In this document: positions 32,659 through 45,000 of the stretch, in pieces
How the letters are laid out: every line of letters starts with the position of its first letter
Numbering within the stretch: the stretch's first letter is position 1
NCBI GenBank assembly: GCA_963931925.1
Contig: OZ007567.1
Location: forward strand, 83,774,677-83,838,676
Origin: Onchidella celtica
Lineage: Eukaryota > Mollusca > Gastropoda > Systellommatophora > Onchidiidae
DNA: 64,000 nucleotides
Direction of reading: 5' to 3'
Notes under the pieces: model-generated
The model's input: only the letters and a program-made list of their open reading frames with translations
Told to the model about the DNA's origin: nothing
Database searches by the model: none
Made by a program: the position numbers and the translations under genes

Positions 32659-33015
32659 CTAAAAGCACGGTGAAGAACAGCCGTGAGATCCAAAACAATG
32701 GCAGGAGCCTAGCTTTGGCAGATAGTGTGTCACAAATGTCAGATTCTGGCACTGAAACTCAACAGGTCTCTGGAACACAACATCTGCTTTACAGCACTGA
32801 CAGTTCTGGGTGTGCAGTGACCCTGTGGGATAATCAATCACTTGACAGCTTGCTGGGCATGGCCCAGCACAGAAATCTTGCTCAATTTTCCCCACAGAAG
32901 TACAGTTCCCTATCGTGAGGAACTGTGGAGCTTTTCTGTGCAGTTGACATGTTTCTTGAGGCACACAGTCCACAAGACAGCAGTCATCTTCCGATGGAAC
33001 AAGGCGATGAGTGGT
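32659..33015 (-). CDS. SCO-spondin-like: VWC end and C-terminal cystine knot, stop
   Basis: Last coding exon, acceptor TTCAAACAG, phase 0. It encodes a cysteine pair region ([14 protein letters not shown]) and then a CTCK domain: [41 protein letters not shown] and [12 protein letters not shown]. In vWF, mucins and SCO-spondin this domain makes disulfide dimers. Confidence 0.92.
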   Translation of the reverse strand, partial: TTHRLVPSEDDCCLVDCVPQETCQLHRKAPQFLTIGNCTSVGKIEQDFCAGPCPASCQVIDYPTGSLHTQNCQCCKADVVFQRPVEFQCQNLTFVTHYLPKLGSCHCFGSHGCSSPCF

Positions 33016-36000
33016 CTGTTTGAAAATAATAATCAGCAGTTCAAGGTTAGATGTCAACAACGTCACCTTCCTTGGATTGTTATAGAGCTATACTATACAT
33101 ATAATACATAGTTTGTAGTGTTGTCAAGTCTCACCTTGCATCATTTAGTTCATCTTCAGTGTGTTAAAATCAGTAAAGAAATGTGATCGACCAATAACAT
33201 GAAGCTTTGCAACAATAAAATTCTTTTTGAAACTTGTTTATTGGCCTTTCACTAAACTAAATGTACGTAGCCCGAAAACTTGACCTAAAGAGCAAGTCTT
33301 CAATCTAACTTTCCTCAGAACAATCCTCGGAAAATTTGGTTAGTGACAGTGCCTGATATGAAGAATTAACATTAATCTTCCTTGGCTACTGTGCTGATTA
33401 CATTATTGGCTGTCTGTAAAAGTGATAATAGACCTACCAAATCACATTCTGAGACAGCGGGACATTTCTTTTGCTCCACAACCACCTGGCCACGACAACA
33501 TCGATAGGTGTTACATTTTCCACATTCACCCTATGTAAGTAACCAAAAATGAAAAAGAGGTAGACATTGGATAAACACAAAGCGATAAATGCACACATGA
33601 CATAATGATTTAAAATTAGTTTTACCATTTTCCATCTTATTGTTTGAAAATAACTCAGACAATGTTTGATCCTAAATTTACACAAATCTAAACACTGGAG
33701 GGACGAAGTCACTATATTAACTATCAAAACTGAATCATTAGATGGCTGGTTTTGATATTTGATTATTTCAGTGTTGCCGACTGTGTTCTTCCACATGACT
33801 GGCAACGTTACAAACTTTAAGCCTCTTTCTTCAATTTGAACAGTATTAACCTAAATTATGTGATCAAACTCCTTTCACAACGTACCTGGTGCATGGTCTT
33901 ATTCTTAACACAAGTGTCAGGACATTCACTGTCTTGCACACAATCAAATCCATTGAAGACAAGATGATATGGGCAGACACACCCACCATTTATTTGCAGC
34001 GAACACCTGGGTTCTTCCTCCATATCACAGGTTCTCTGGCAAGTTGTGTGGTTGCTCCATATGCGGCCATTAACGCATTCTGTAACGATAATCTGACAGT
34101 AAAATTCTTGCATCTAATCAATGCAAGATGAAGAGGCCTATTTTTCAACTGTTGATATGAGAATATTTCTTCTGTATAATTACATGTATTTGTGCTTATC
34201 AATTCCTATGCATGCGAGTAGATTGAATTTCCATTCTGTTTGTTTCAGCTGTTCATCAATTTCTTATCCTGCCACAGGTGTTTTGAATGTCGTATATGAT
34301 ATAATCTTGATTTGTCGACCAATATTAGGAGTAGTCTTAACCCTTTGAACCCATAAGCCCGATATTTCGGGCTGATGCTTATTTACGCATATACCGTTAG
34401 CCCGAAAAATCGGGCTGAGCCTTATTTCACTATACACCGTAAGCCCGATATTTCGGGATGCAAAGGGGTGATGTCAAAAACTATTAATATCTTCCACTAA
34501 AAATACTCGGTTCAGCATGGAATCATGGAATAGCATCAGTCAAAGATGGCAGCGCCCATTTCAAGCACAAAATCCAAGGACAACCCTAACAAAAAAACAA
34601 AGACAACCTTCTGGTGTGGCCACTGTAGGAGGTACCTGTGCATCAGGAAAGGTGCTACCTGCTGGAGAGACTGGCACGAGAAAGTGGAGTACTGGAGATA
34701 AGGCAGGACTTTTGTCTGTCTTAGTAGCTTGTATGAAAACAGTGTGAGTGGATATGACATTCAGTGTCATGATCACATTAGGATCATAAATGCCGTGCTA
34801 GGTCACGACGTCAGTGAGTTAATTTTTACGATCTTGTTGATTATAACCAGCGTAATTTGTCCTTGAGCTGTTCTCGTGAACAGTTTGTTTTGAAACATCT
34901 TTTTTCTGATAGATGCAGAGAAGGAGGGGCGAGACAGAATAAATGTATAGCTATTAATGACAGAGCAGTTCTCGACCCCGTGATTTTGATTAACATAGAT
35001 AAGGGGCGAGTAAAGGTAGTTTATTTAGACGCTTAGTTGGCGTTCGGAAATTCGTGCATAAGAGTAGAAAGCACGGGGTTTGAAGATTTTAGTAGTTAAT
35101 GTTTCGCATTTTAAATTTTGTCTAGACCGTAAAATTGACCTTGATTTTGGCGCAAGGCCATGACAAGCATAAATTAATATTGCAGGCTGAGCTGAAGCGA
35201 CTGCACCAATCAAATGTATGAATCTGGACGGAAGGTCGAGACATAGCTTTAGTATTTAAACCCGTGCAGAGCTTAGATAGATGCCACATGTAGACAATCC
35301 ATTTACGAGGTGGACGGCGATAGTCCTCAGCCAGATGAGAGACATAGAGACGCAGTTGAGCAGTCCATATTGTGAGGAGCGCCATGATTTAAAGCTCCAG
35401 AGCCTAAGCTACTTGGTTTGATATAAACCCACAGCGTTTACATCCAGCGCTGTCACTCCCAGTGAGGGCCTAATGGTGAGAGTTCATACTAATTTGTAAT
35501 GATGAAAGTGAACCGTTCTACTTACTTTTGAAGACAGTTTCAGAGCTACCGCCAGACAACGCATGGTTGTACAAGCATTCTCCATGGCGTGTCTAGAGGA
35601 AATGTCCATATCATAACATGTCTCATTGAATTAATAGAATTTAAACTGTTATATCCGTCACCACGTGCGCGGATTCTATTTGGCATATAACGCATATGAC
35701 CTGCAAGTAGTTAGAGTGAATAAGTTAGTCTTTATAGAAAGCTGTAGTTTCATTAGTTAGATTCAGTTGCCTTTGAATTGATATTTATATTTATAATTAT
35801 ATTTGTTACATTAATTCCTGTAATTAAACTGCCCTACAGTTCTGCTAAAAATCAAAGCAATTGATTTATTTAGTTTTTAGAGTGCAAGTATTTTTTTTGT
35901 GTGTTCGTCGATTGTGGGAGCGGACCTCGAAAGAGTGTCAGTCGAATTCTCCCCATCTAACCCACATCACGACATTCAGTTTAGCTCTTTTTTGCTCAGG

Positions 36001-39000
36001 AGCTCAGGAATACCTGATTTTTTAGCTCAGGGGCTCAGACATTTTGGATTTTTTCCCACAGGGGGTCAGGGTTCAAAGGGTTAAGGATATGTGCAGCTTA
36101 ATAATATTAAAATGATTAATTTTTGGTAAAATTTGAAAAACATCGATTTTGGTCTCCTGATCCATTTTTGTGTCTGGCACAATGTCCAAAAGTCACACAC
36201 TTTGCGCTTTTAGGGTTCAAATTGGTATCGATCTATCATTTTTTGTAATGTTGTAATATGAATTTTGTGAACTCCTCAGTGATTTCCTCAAAATTGATAT
36301 TTTCAGCAGAAAAATCCCTGTAACTTATTTATTTTCTGTCCAGATAAGCTGAAATTTGCACACATGTTTTGTCAATGTATAACATAGGCGATACATTTGC
36401 ATAGTGCAAAAGTGCAACATTATATCCAGTTTTGTTTTATTATTATTTGAATGAAGGAAAATGAATAAAAAATGAATCATGAAGGATCAGAAGTGAATTA
36501 AAAGAGACAGAATAAATGGATTTCAAAACCCTTCTATACAAAGATTTATGTATGTCCTAATTTACCACGTGCCACATTTCAGAACAATTGATAAAAAATA
36601 TAGAAATTCTAGGGAAAATAGAAATGTATGATAAAAATCCAAGACGGCCACCACAATCGTTACATAATAAATGGAACAAAAATTCTTTCCATTTGTCATG
36701 TTCCGGCAATCCAATGGACAGATCTATGAGGTAAGTTATAATATAATATATGAAGAAATAGTGAAACTGTTTTATTTGGCAGCACATGCCCTTAAAGTTA
36801 GCTTTGCAGTTATTATGTAATTATGGAGGAAATATTATAGGGTTCCACATTCAGGTGAATAAATTCGGTACACGCCTAACCTTGGTCGCATGTGCTACCT
36901 TGCCAAAAAAAAAACCCAATCCGAACCATCTTATGTGCATGCATTGTTCCTTCATCCATTAGCCAGCCCTGTAACAATATTACACCAACTAACCACAAGG
37001 TCCTAGGAAACACTTCTCAGTCTGTTTGCTGATGACATTGCTCTCTGTGCAGTTGTTAGAGACAAACCGATATCTGAGTCTCTGGCCCCACCCACAAGTG
37101 TTTGCTCCTGCATCACAAGCAGTCCACTCTGACCATTGATGGACAGGCTCATGTATACTGGGACCTGCACAGAGAGATGCAAACAATACTGGTGCCATTT
37201 CCCTATACTATAGTCTTAGGGTATCATAAAATCACATAAGCACAGTCTGAATAATGAAACAACAAGAGCAAAATAATAATAACAAACAGAAACAGCACTG
37301 TTCTTACTAAATAACTTCACCACCACGACCGTTACCAGCACCAAAACAATGAAAAAGAGTTATAGTCCTCCTACAACCAGAACAAATGATATGTGATAGA
37401 AGTAGGTAGTCCAAACTGATTTTTAATTTTTATCATATCTGTTATTGTCTAATCGGATGGAGCTTGCTTTTCCAAAAAATTTGATACCCCAATTTTATTC
37501 TTCTAGCTTAAAGGTTATGAAAGTTATGACATTTTCAAAAGTGAAAACACACCTCGAATTTGCTACCTTTTGCAATTGCAGTACAGTCCAATTTTGACGC
37601 CCATAAAATGACGGTTTATTGAGTTACAGCAATAAAAATTCTCACTATCCAAGTCATGGGGGTGTACACTATGCTTAATTTTTTTCCGAGGGGTACAAAC
37701 ATAATACAAGCATCTCATTTTACTTTTTTTAGTCAGCAAACTTCATCCGACGCCAATTTTTTGTGAACTCTTACAGGGGAGACAAAACTAATGTTTTTTG
37801 TTTCTTTTTAATTGAATAGGAATTTTAATTGAATAGTGTCCTTTGGCACTGAGTGTCGGACAAAGGTGACAATATCAAACATTGGGTGGGTCCATAGCAA
37901 CAATCAGCACTTTGTGCCGAAACATGCTCCATGTCTCATCTTGGCATCCCCTTATAATACAAAGGCTGAGGTTTATTTGCATATATTTTTGATCCTGATC
38001 AATAAAAGTTTCCGCTAGTTTCTTGGTCTACAAACTTTTCAATAAATGAATTTTAAAGGAATTTCACCTAAAAACACGATGAAAAAATTCATTGAATTAA
38101 ACCTCATTTATCTGGCTTTCTCTGTGAGTTATTTTCAAAAACATGTGCTACATCGGCACGGCGCGCTGTGACCCTTTATAATGAAGGGGGTCAATTCGGT
38201 ACGCGCAGCTCACAGGAAAACGGCAAGACTATGTCCTGTTCAAGCTATAACAACATACAGCTTAACACATTAAACAATACAAAAGGAAGTATATTTTATC
38301 AGAGGAAGGATTGAACTTTATATTTGATGTAGGATACATGGCGTTTTACATAAATACACAGCAGTGATAGCCTTGTAATGTTGGCCTCAAATCATGCCAA
38401 AACGGGATTTCGCCCCTTTAGCGGGCAGGTTGGACTACCCAATAGAAGTGGAACTGTTTGAAGGAATGACAAGAATAACAATATGACTGTATCAACAATA
38501 TTATATTTTGCAAAGCATTTTCTGCATTTCAAGCTAGGAAAGTGGACACTTGAATTTGAGAGGGCTATTATTGTTCTTGTCAGCCGTCTTAATCTAGCTA
38601 TTCTCAATCAGACAACCACTTTAAGATTTCCCCTCTTAAAATACAGAAGCTGGACCAGCATCAAGACCAGCTGTTTGACTCACATGGGCAGCAACCACAT
38701 TCTTCAACTTCAGTATCTTGTGTCTCTCTAAAACACAAGTCATGAGTCACCTGGTCTTTATAGATCTTGCAGCGTATGCGATGACCAGGGCTGGCACCAC
38801 ATGTTTGGCTGCAGTCATTCCATCCACTCCAGGTGTAGATATCACAACCTGGACAGCGGAGGGAAAAACAGCCTCAAATTGATCAGAGGGAGAATTTAAA
38901 TTTTTTTCAAAGACAGTAAATTAGCAATATTTCTGGACTTGCCCGAGCATGGCACCAACAGTACCACAAACAGCATGAACTTCCAAATGTTTATACGGGC

Positions 39001-42000
39001 TATAACTGATATTTAGATCAAAAGGTGATGCTTGATAATGACTGTTATTAAGGTGTCTATTTTAATTGTTTTTTTTTAATTTATTAATTTCATCCTCACA
39101 TGGTGTCATCTTTTTTTGGTTTTTATGGTTTTTAACGGATTGCTGTTCAAGAATATTCAGTTCAGTCCACTTTTCCCTTACAGGAACAGCAAGCCAACAA
39201 ACTGATGCACATGGGAGACTGCATTTGAGGGAAGGAGAAAAGAGAGAAAGAGGAGTGACAATAACGAGAAAGAGAGGGAAGGAGGGCAGAAACATTTTTA
39301 TCGTGGCTTGCTACACTAGGAGCCTCAGCTAGTTAGACTATAACATTATAAATAACATTTCCTTCCATTACACAGTATACATCAGGCAGCCAAATAGAGA
39401 AATAAAAAGTTGTTTAAAATTTACAAATTAAGTAATGCATATTACACTGACTAACTGAGAAATATTTTTGAAGATGGTGTCAGACAACAAAATCTGAAGC
39501 AAAGAAAAATGTTACACTAATTTCTTTTTGGAACTATTATATCATTATTTGATAAACTAAGAAAATCAGGGCAAAGTCGCTGCTGACATGCATGTTGAAC
39601 ACAAGAAAGAAAGGACTACAGTTAGTCTATACTTACAGGGCTTGGAACCACAAGTTTTTGTGCGGACACTCTGACCTTCACAAGGTTGGCCCCCACATAC
39701 TGGAGGCTTACAGTATCTACAGGAACTCTGGTAGTACTGATTACAGCTGTGCTTACATGATGACCAGGAGCTCCAAGATTGCCACTCACCATCAACTGAC
39801 AGAAATACAATTTACACCTAACAAAGTGATAGGTACTGACAGAGAAAACATTGATGATCAGAGCAATTGTACTTTGTTACTTTAGTTTTATCTGTTCAGT
39901 CCCTGATTCCATAGACCCAGACATGAATATGAGCAAATTAAAAAAAAATAATAAAAAATTCTGCCAGATTCATATTTCAAGTTTCAAGCTCAAGTTTATT
40001 GCAGGCCTGATGGCCAGTTCACAATATGCACAAGAGCCGTGCAAACAAGCTTTGAAAAGACATTAAAAAGAAGAAAACAGAACACACTCGCACAATCAAT
40101 CTCTTTTTATTCGTTCCCTACCTGATTCAGTAAACCCACGCATGAATAAGAGCAGTTTAAAAAAAAAAAAAATATATATAATATAATTCTATTGGAATCA
40201 TGAATGCCAGTTACTGACTTTAAATTTAAATATCAGACCAATCAGCGCTTAAAGTCAATATCATCATACTCATAGCATTCAGAATCCTGAATGAGAACAA
40301 TCTCTTCTCCTCTCGTGATCCTGGATTATATAGCCTACTATACCCATGACAAACGTTGTGGAAATAATTTTCTTCCTGAAAAAGAACCAACAGAAAAAAA
40401 AAGGCAGAAAATAGTGAATCACAGATCACAGTGTGTTTCTTACCGGCAGTTTCTGGGTCTTGCTGACAAGAAATACTACCACTTTTACATGAACTGGTGG
40501 TTCAGAAAAAAAAAAAAAATGAAGGTCATCAAGAAAAATCAAAGTTATTATTGACATATTTTGGAAAATACCCCCCAAATCTCAGTATCAGTCTCTTTCC
40601 ATTCCTTTCAAAGGGCATACTAAATTGCACTAACAACAAATTTAATGTGAATACATTAACTGACATGAACAAAAGCTGGAAATGGAGAGTGTTACTTTTC
40701 AAACATATAAGGTAATTTGATTCAATAAGAGTAGACACAAACTTTTGCACTGACTATCTATCATTAAAAAATGATTACACATGACACTTAGGTCCATTAT
40801 GATGCTGATATATAATGCACAACATATTGACAGCACACTTTATTTCTTTGCACTGACTGACCACATAATATATTATTCTAACACAGACTGTCAATTTTAT
40901 TTAACAGTTATGATACTGACTAACCACACATAACAATGTCTAACCATATATGGCAAGGATCTGGTTTATAAATTGTTCCTTCCTCTAGCAGATCTCCAAT
41001 TTCAGAGGTACAATAACATGAAGGGCTCTTACATGGCTTGCTCTCTTCTTGCCTGTTTGTACAACCATGGTATGTACTGGTCCTGGGATAAGATATAATG
41101 CTTATACAATTAATTTGTAACTAGTCTCAAGAACTTAGCCAGATGTAAAAGAAATAGATCCATGTCCTGTGAAATGATACAACAAATAATTAATGTTTCA
41201 TATCCAGAAATGTATGTGGGAGGAGTGAGAAATGTAAAGAGTTTTAAAACCTTTCTAATATTCCTAAAAAGTCTGTGACCTACTATTTGCTGATGATTGT
41301 GCACTTCTGGCACACGATGAGGATAGCATGCAAAACTGTGTTGATAAGTTCTCTAGTGCCTGTGACAACTTTGGCCTCACAATAAGCACAAAGAAGACGG
41401 AAGTGCTCCATCAGCCTACTCCAGACGACAAGTATCCTGTGACCCCAAATATCAAAGTCCATGACAGTCTTCTGAAGGTGTCGGAGAACTTCACCTATCT
41501 TGGCAGTACACTGTCTTCCGCGGCTCGTGTTGATACTGAAATTCTCTCAAGAATCAGCAAAGCCAGCTCTGCATTTGGCAGGCTTCGAAAGAGAGTATGG
41601 GATGTCGCCGGCATTCGCACAGACACTAAGCTGAAAGTGTACAATGCTGTGGTCCTTCCCACCCTACTCTATGGGGCTGAAACCTGGACAGTGTACCAAT
41701 CGCATGCCAGAAAGCTAAATCACTTTCATCTGGCCTGCCTTAGAAAGATCCTAAGGATCAAATGGCAGGATAAAATTCCAGACACTGAGGTCCTCAATCG
41801 TGCCAAGGAATTGAGCATCTTCTGCCACCTGAAAAAAATTCAGCTACGTTGGGCAGGACATGTTGTCAGAATGCCCGACTCCAGACTCCCTAAGCAAATC
41901 TTCTTCTCTGAGCTCTCCAATGGAACGAGGAATGTTGGGGCCCCAAAGAGACGTTACAAAGACACTCTCAAGCAATCACTGAAGGCCTTTGCCATTGATG

Positions 42001-45000
42001 TGAGTGAGTGGGAAAAGCTGTCGCTTGATCGTGCAAATTGGAGGGCGGCCCTTACCAGAGGCAGCAAAGCATGGGAAGCTGACAGAGTCCAGCAGGCTAT
42101 CAAAAAAAGAGAACGGCGCAAGAAAAGGCCCAGTGGTACTGAACCAACGGAGCACTCTTGTCATTTATGCGGAAGGGTCTGCAGGGCAAAAATAGGACTT
42201 ATCAGTCACATGAGAAGCCATAAGTCATGAAAGAACAGTCTTTCCATTCTGTCCTCTGTGTCCTTTAGTTCTCTTTATTGTCCATGTGTTGAAATTCTCA
42301 ACAATTTCTGTTCTTTATTCCTCTGGTGTTGTTAAGGTCATCATCATACCTGATGGACGAACTATTATTATTAATATTCCTAAAAGTTTTTTTTTTCTAT
42401 GGTCCTTTTCGACATAAAAATTGTAACCCCGGGATTGGACTTTTACCGATATATTTCATGACTAACCCCCCCCCCCCCCCAAATGAAAATAATCACATAA
42501 ATTTGAATGACATTATTAACTCATTCAGTCTAAACTGAGCAGGAGAAAAAGTCTGCATAAAATATGCCTCTGCTGAGCAATTACAGTATTTAACATGGAT
42601 AGCTATTTACCCACCTGTATCTGGTAGACACACCTGGACCACAATGAGATGAACATTCTGACCAAGCTGACCAGGGACCCCACACATAGAACATCTTTAG
42701 CTCTATGTCAGAAATCAAGAAAATCTTTCAGTTACCTTCTCTGGCTCACGCTCTTTTATTTTTGGGAGAATATTTCATTTGATTCTTCTCTTTCCTTCCT
42801 TGCAAATATGCACTTTCTTACTTCAGGCAAGATCTTGCTTTCTTTAAAATGTCCTACAATTATTTCTAGATTTGAAGTTCAAACAGAATGATTGAATCTT
42901 TAAACTTGGATCTACATACTTTCATTTCCATCAGTATCTGTGATTATTATTAGGCCTATATTAACATAAAAATATCAGCAGTCCTAAGAGAATAGACTGA
43001 TGTAATTATAATAAAATAATGAGCACAGTGGCAATGAAAACTAAAAATGTTTAATTAGAGTAAAATAAACTGAATTACCTGATGGTCTGTATATACAAAT
43101 CAGCACTTTCAAAATCGGGCTGTCAGTTTGTGACACATTTTAGGTGCCAAATGTTGGATCACAGTCAGAACTGGTTTTTATAACAAGATACGATGTAGAT
43201 ATAATCAAGATGACAATGGATAAGTATGATAAGTGATAACATTATTGTTTACTACCTGTTACCTGGTCTTGACAAACATCACCATACTCCCCACAAATAC
43301 TGTTGAATAAATAGAGAGGTTTATGAAAAGAAACCAAGAAGGATTTGTGATAGCAACCAGATTAATTTTTATCTTTATTTACATAATCAGATCATACTAT
43401 TTGTTCAAACATCAATAATTTAAAATTTTACTAAGAAGAAATAATGCAGAATTACTTTATCTTTCATTCTTTGTCCTTAATTCATGCATTGATTTCTTTC
43501 TGATAATGCATGATACAAATGATTGAAGTTTTTAAACTGTCATGATTGATTTATGAACAAAAAGGCTGGGGTTGCAGGTGCTTTTTAAAAATCAAGAGTA
43601 ATACAATCAGGGTTCATTTAAGAGTAACTGCTTCTCAAACCGTACCAAACTTTACAGGTTGCAGAGTCCATGTAGGTGGAGTTGATTGGTCTCTCTTTGC
43701 CTGAGTTATCATAACATGGGCAGAATCTAGGGTCTGTACAAAAGCCACTATCATCCATCAACTGGCCATCAGGGCATCTGCAACCTTATAAAAGATGTGT
43801 CCAGCAACAGTACTTAAAAAATACTGCATGCGAAGTTGAACAATCTTTTGTGCGTGTAAATTGTAAAATTAATTTTGTGACTGTGTCCTGCTGAAAGCAC
43901 TATAGGTGTGTCAGGAGATTTATGTTTTACCTTGTGTTCTACAATCAATCCAAATATGACATTACTGCTCTCTTTCAACAAAAGTGATGGAAATACTGCT
44001 TGTGACATTAAAGCCGATATTTTCATTTCATTGCGGTGCAGTTTGTGAGCCAAAAGTCAGAAGAAGCATAGACATTCAATACTGAGCTGTCATGACGCTA
44101 ACATACCTGCATAACACTCATCCAGCTGGTGACAAACTGCTTGTCTGCGATAAGCTCGACAACTCTGCTCACACATATCAAAACATGATGTACATTCTTT
44201 CAGGGGAGCACAATCACCTAAAAGTTAAAAAGGAAACTACAAAGCAAAAAAAAACAAAAAAACTAACATTAACAACCATCTTGAATAAAACTATTGAAGT
44301 CCCATTTGAAAGTAGGCTGTATGCAGAAGAATGCCGTTTTTAGGTGAACAATAAACAACAACAGCTAGATCTAATCATCTCAAAAAATGCTAAGTTGCTT
44401 TTTTTAAAACAATTAGTTTCTTGACATATTCGTGAACAAATTCCTATTATATTAAGATTTTCAAGTAACTGCAAAATCAGGGAGACCTAAATATATGTAC
44501 ATGTAATAAGTTCTGAACTGAAACATGCAGTACTATAGGTAAGATAACAGGTCTCTATACCATAGCTATTTGAATATATGAGAAACTTTCAATCCTGAGC
44601 TACCACTACTATTGAAAACTATTTGAAACTTATCAAGTACAGTAATGCTTACAGTCAGTGACTGTGCTCGTTAATTCTGTAAATGCTGTGTACGTTGTCA
44701 TCTGTGGCGTTGGTGATTCGTACATTGATGTGCTAAAGGCAGTGCTTGTCTCAGGACTACTTGTGATTTCTACGGCTGCTGTAGAGCTCAGACTTGAAGC
44801 AGTAGACACCACTGTACTGTATGTGGGAGTTTGTTCAGATGTGTAACTTACAGTGTAACTTACTAGGTGAGCTGATTGTGGTGCTGGGGCACGAACAAGA
44901 TTCAGCTTGGTTAGAACTCTGAACTTCACAGGAACATAAAGGATTGTCTGAGTCACAGTGACGACTTCGAACACGCACTCCTTGACAAGGTCTGGGATGA

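Noticed and set aside
39890..40190. Two similar segments (CCTGATTC..CATGAATA..GAGCA, A-run) about 220 bp apart
   Set aside because: Similarity is short and A-rich; probably fragments of a LINE or SINE tail, too weak to annotate.
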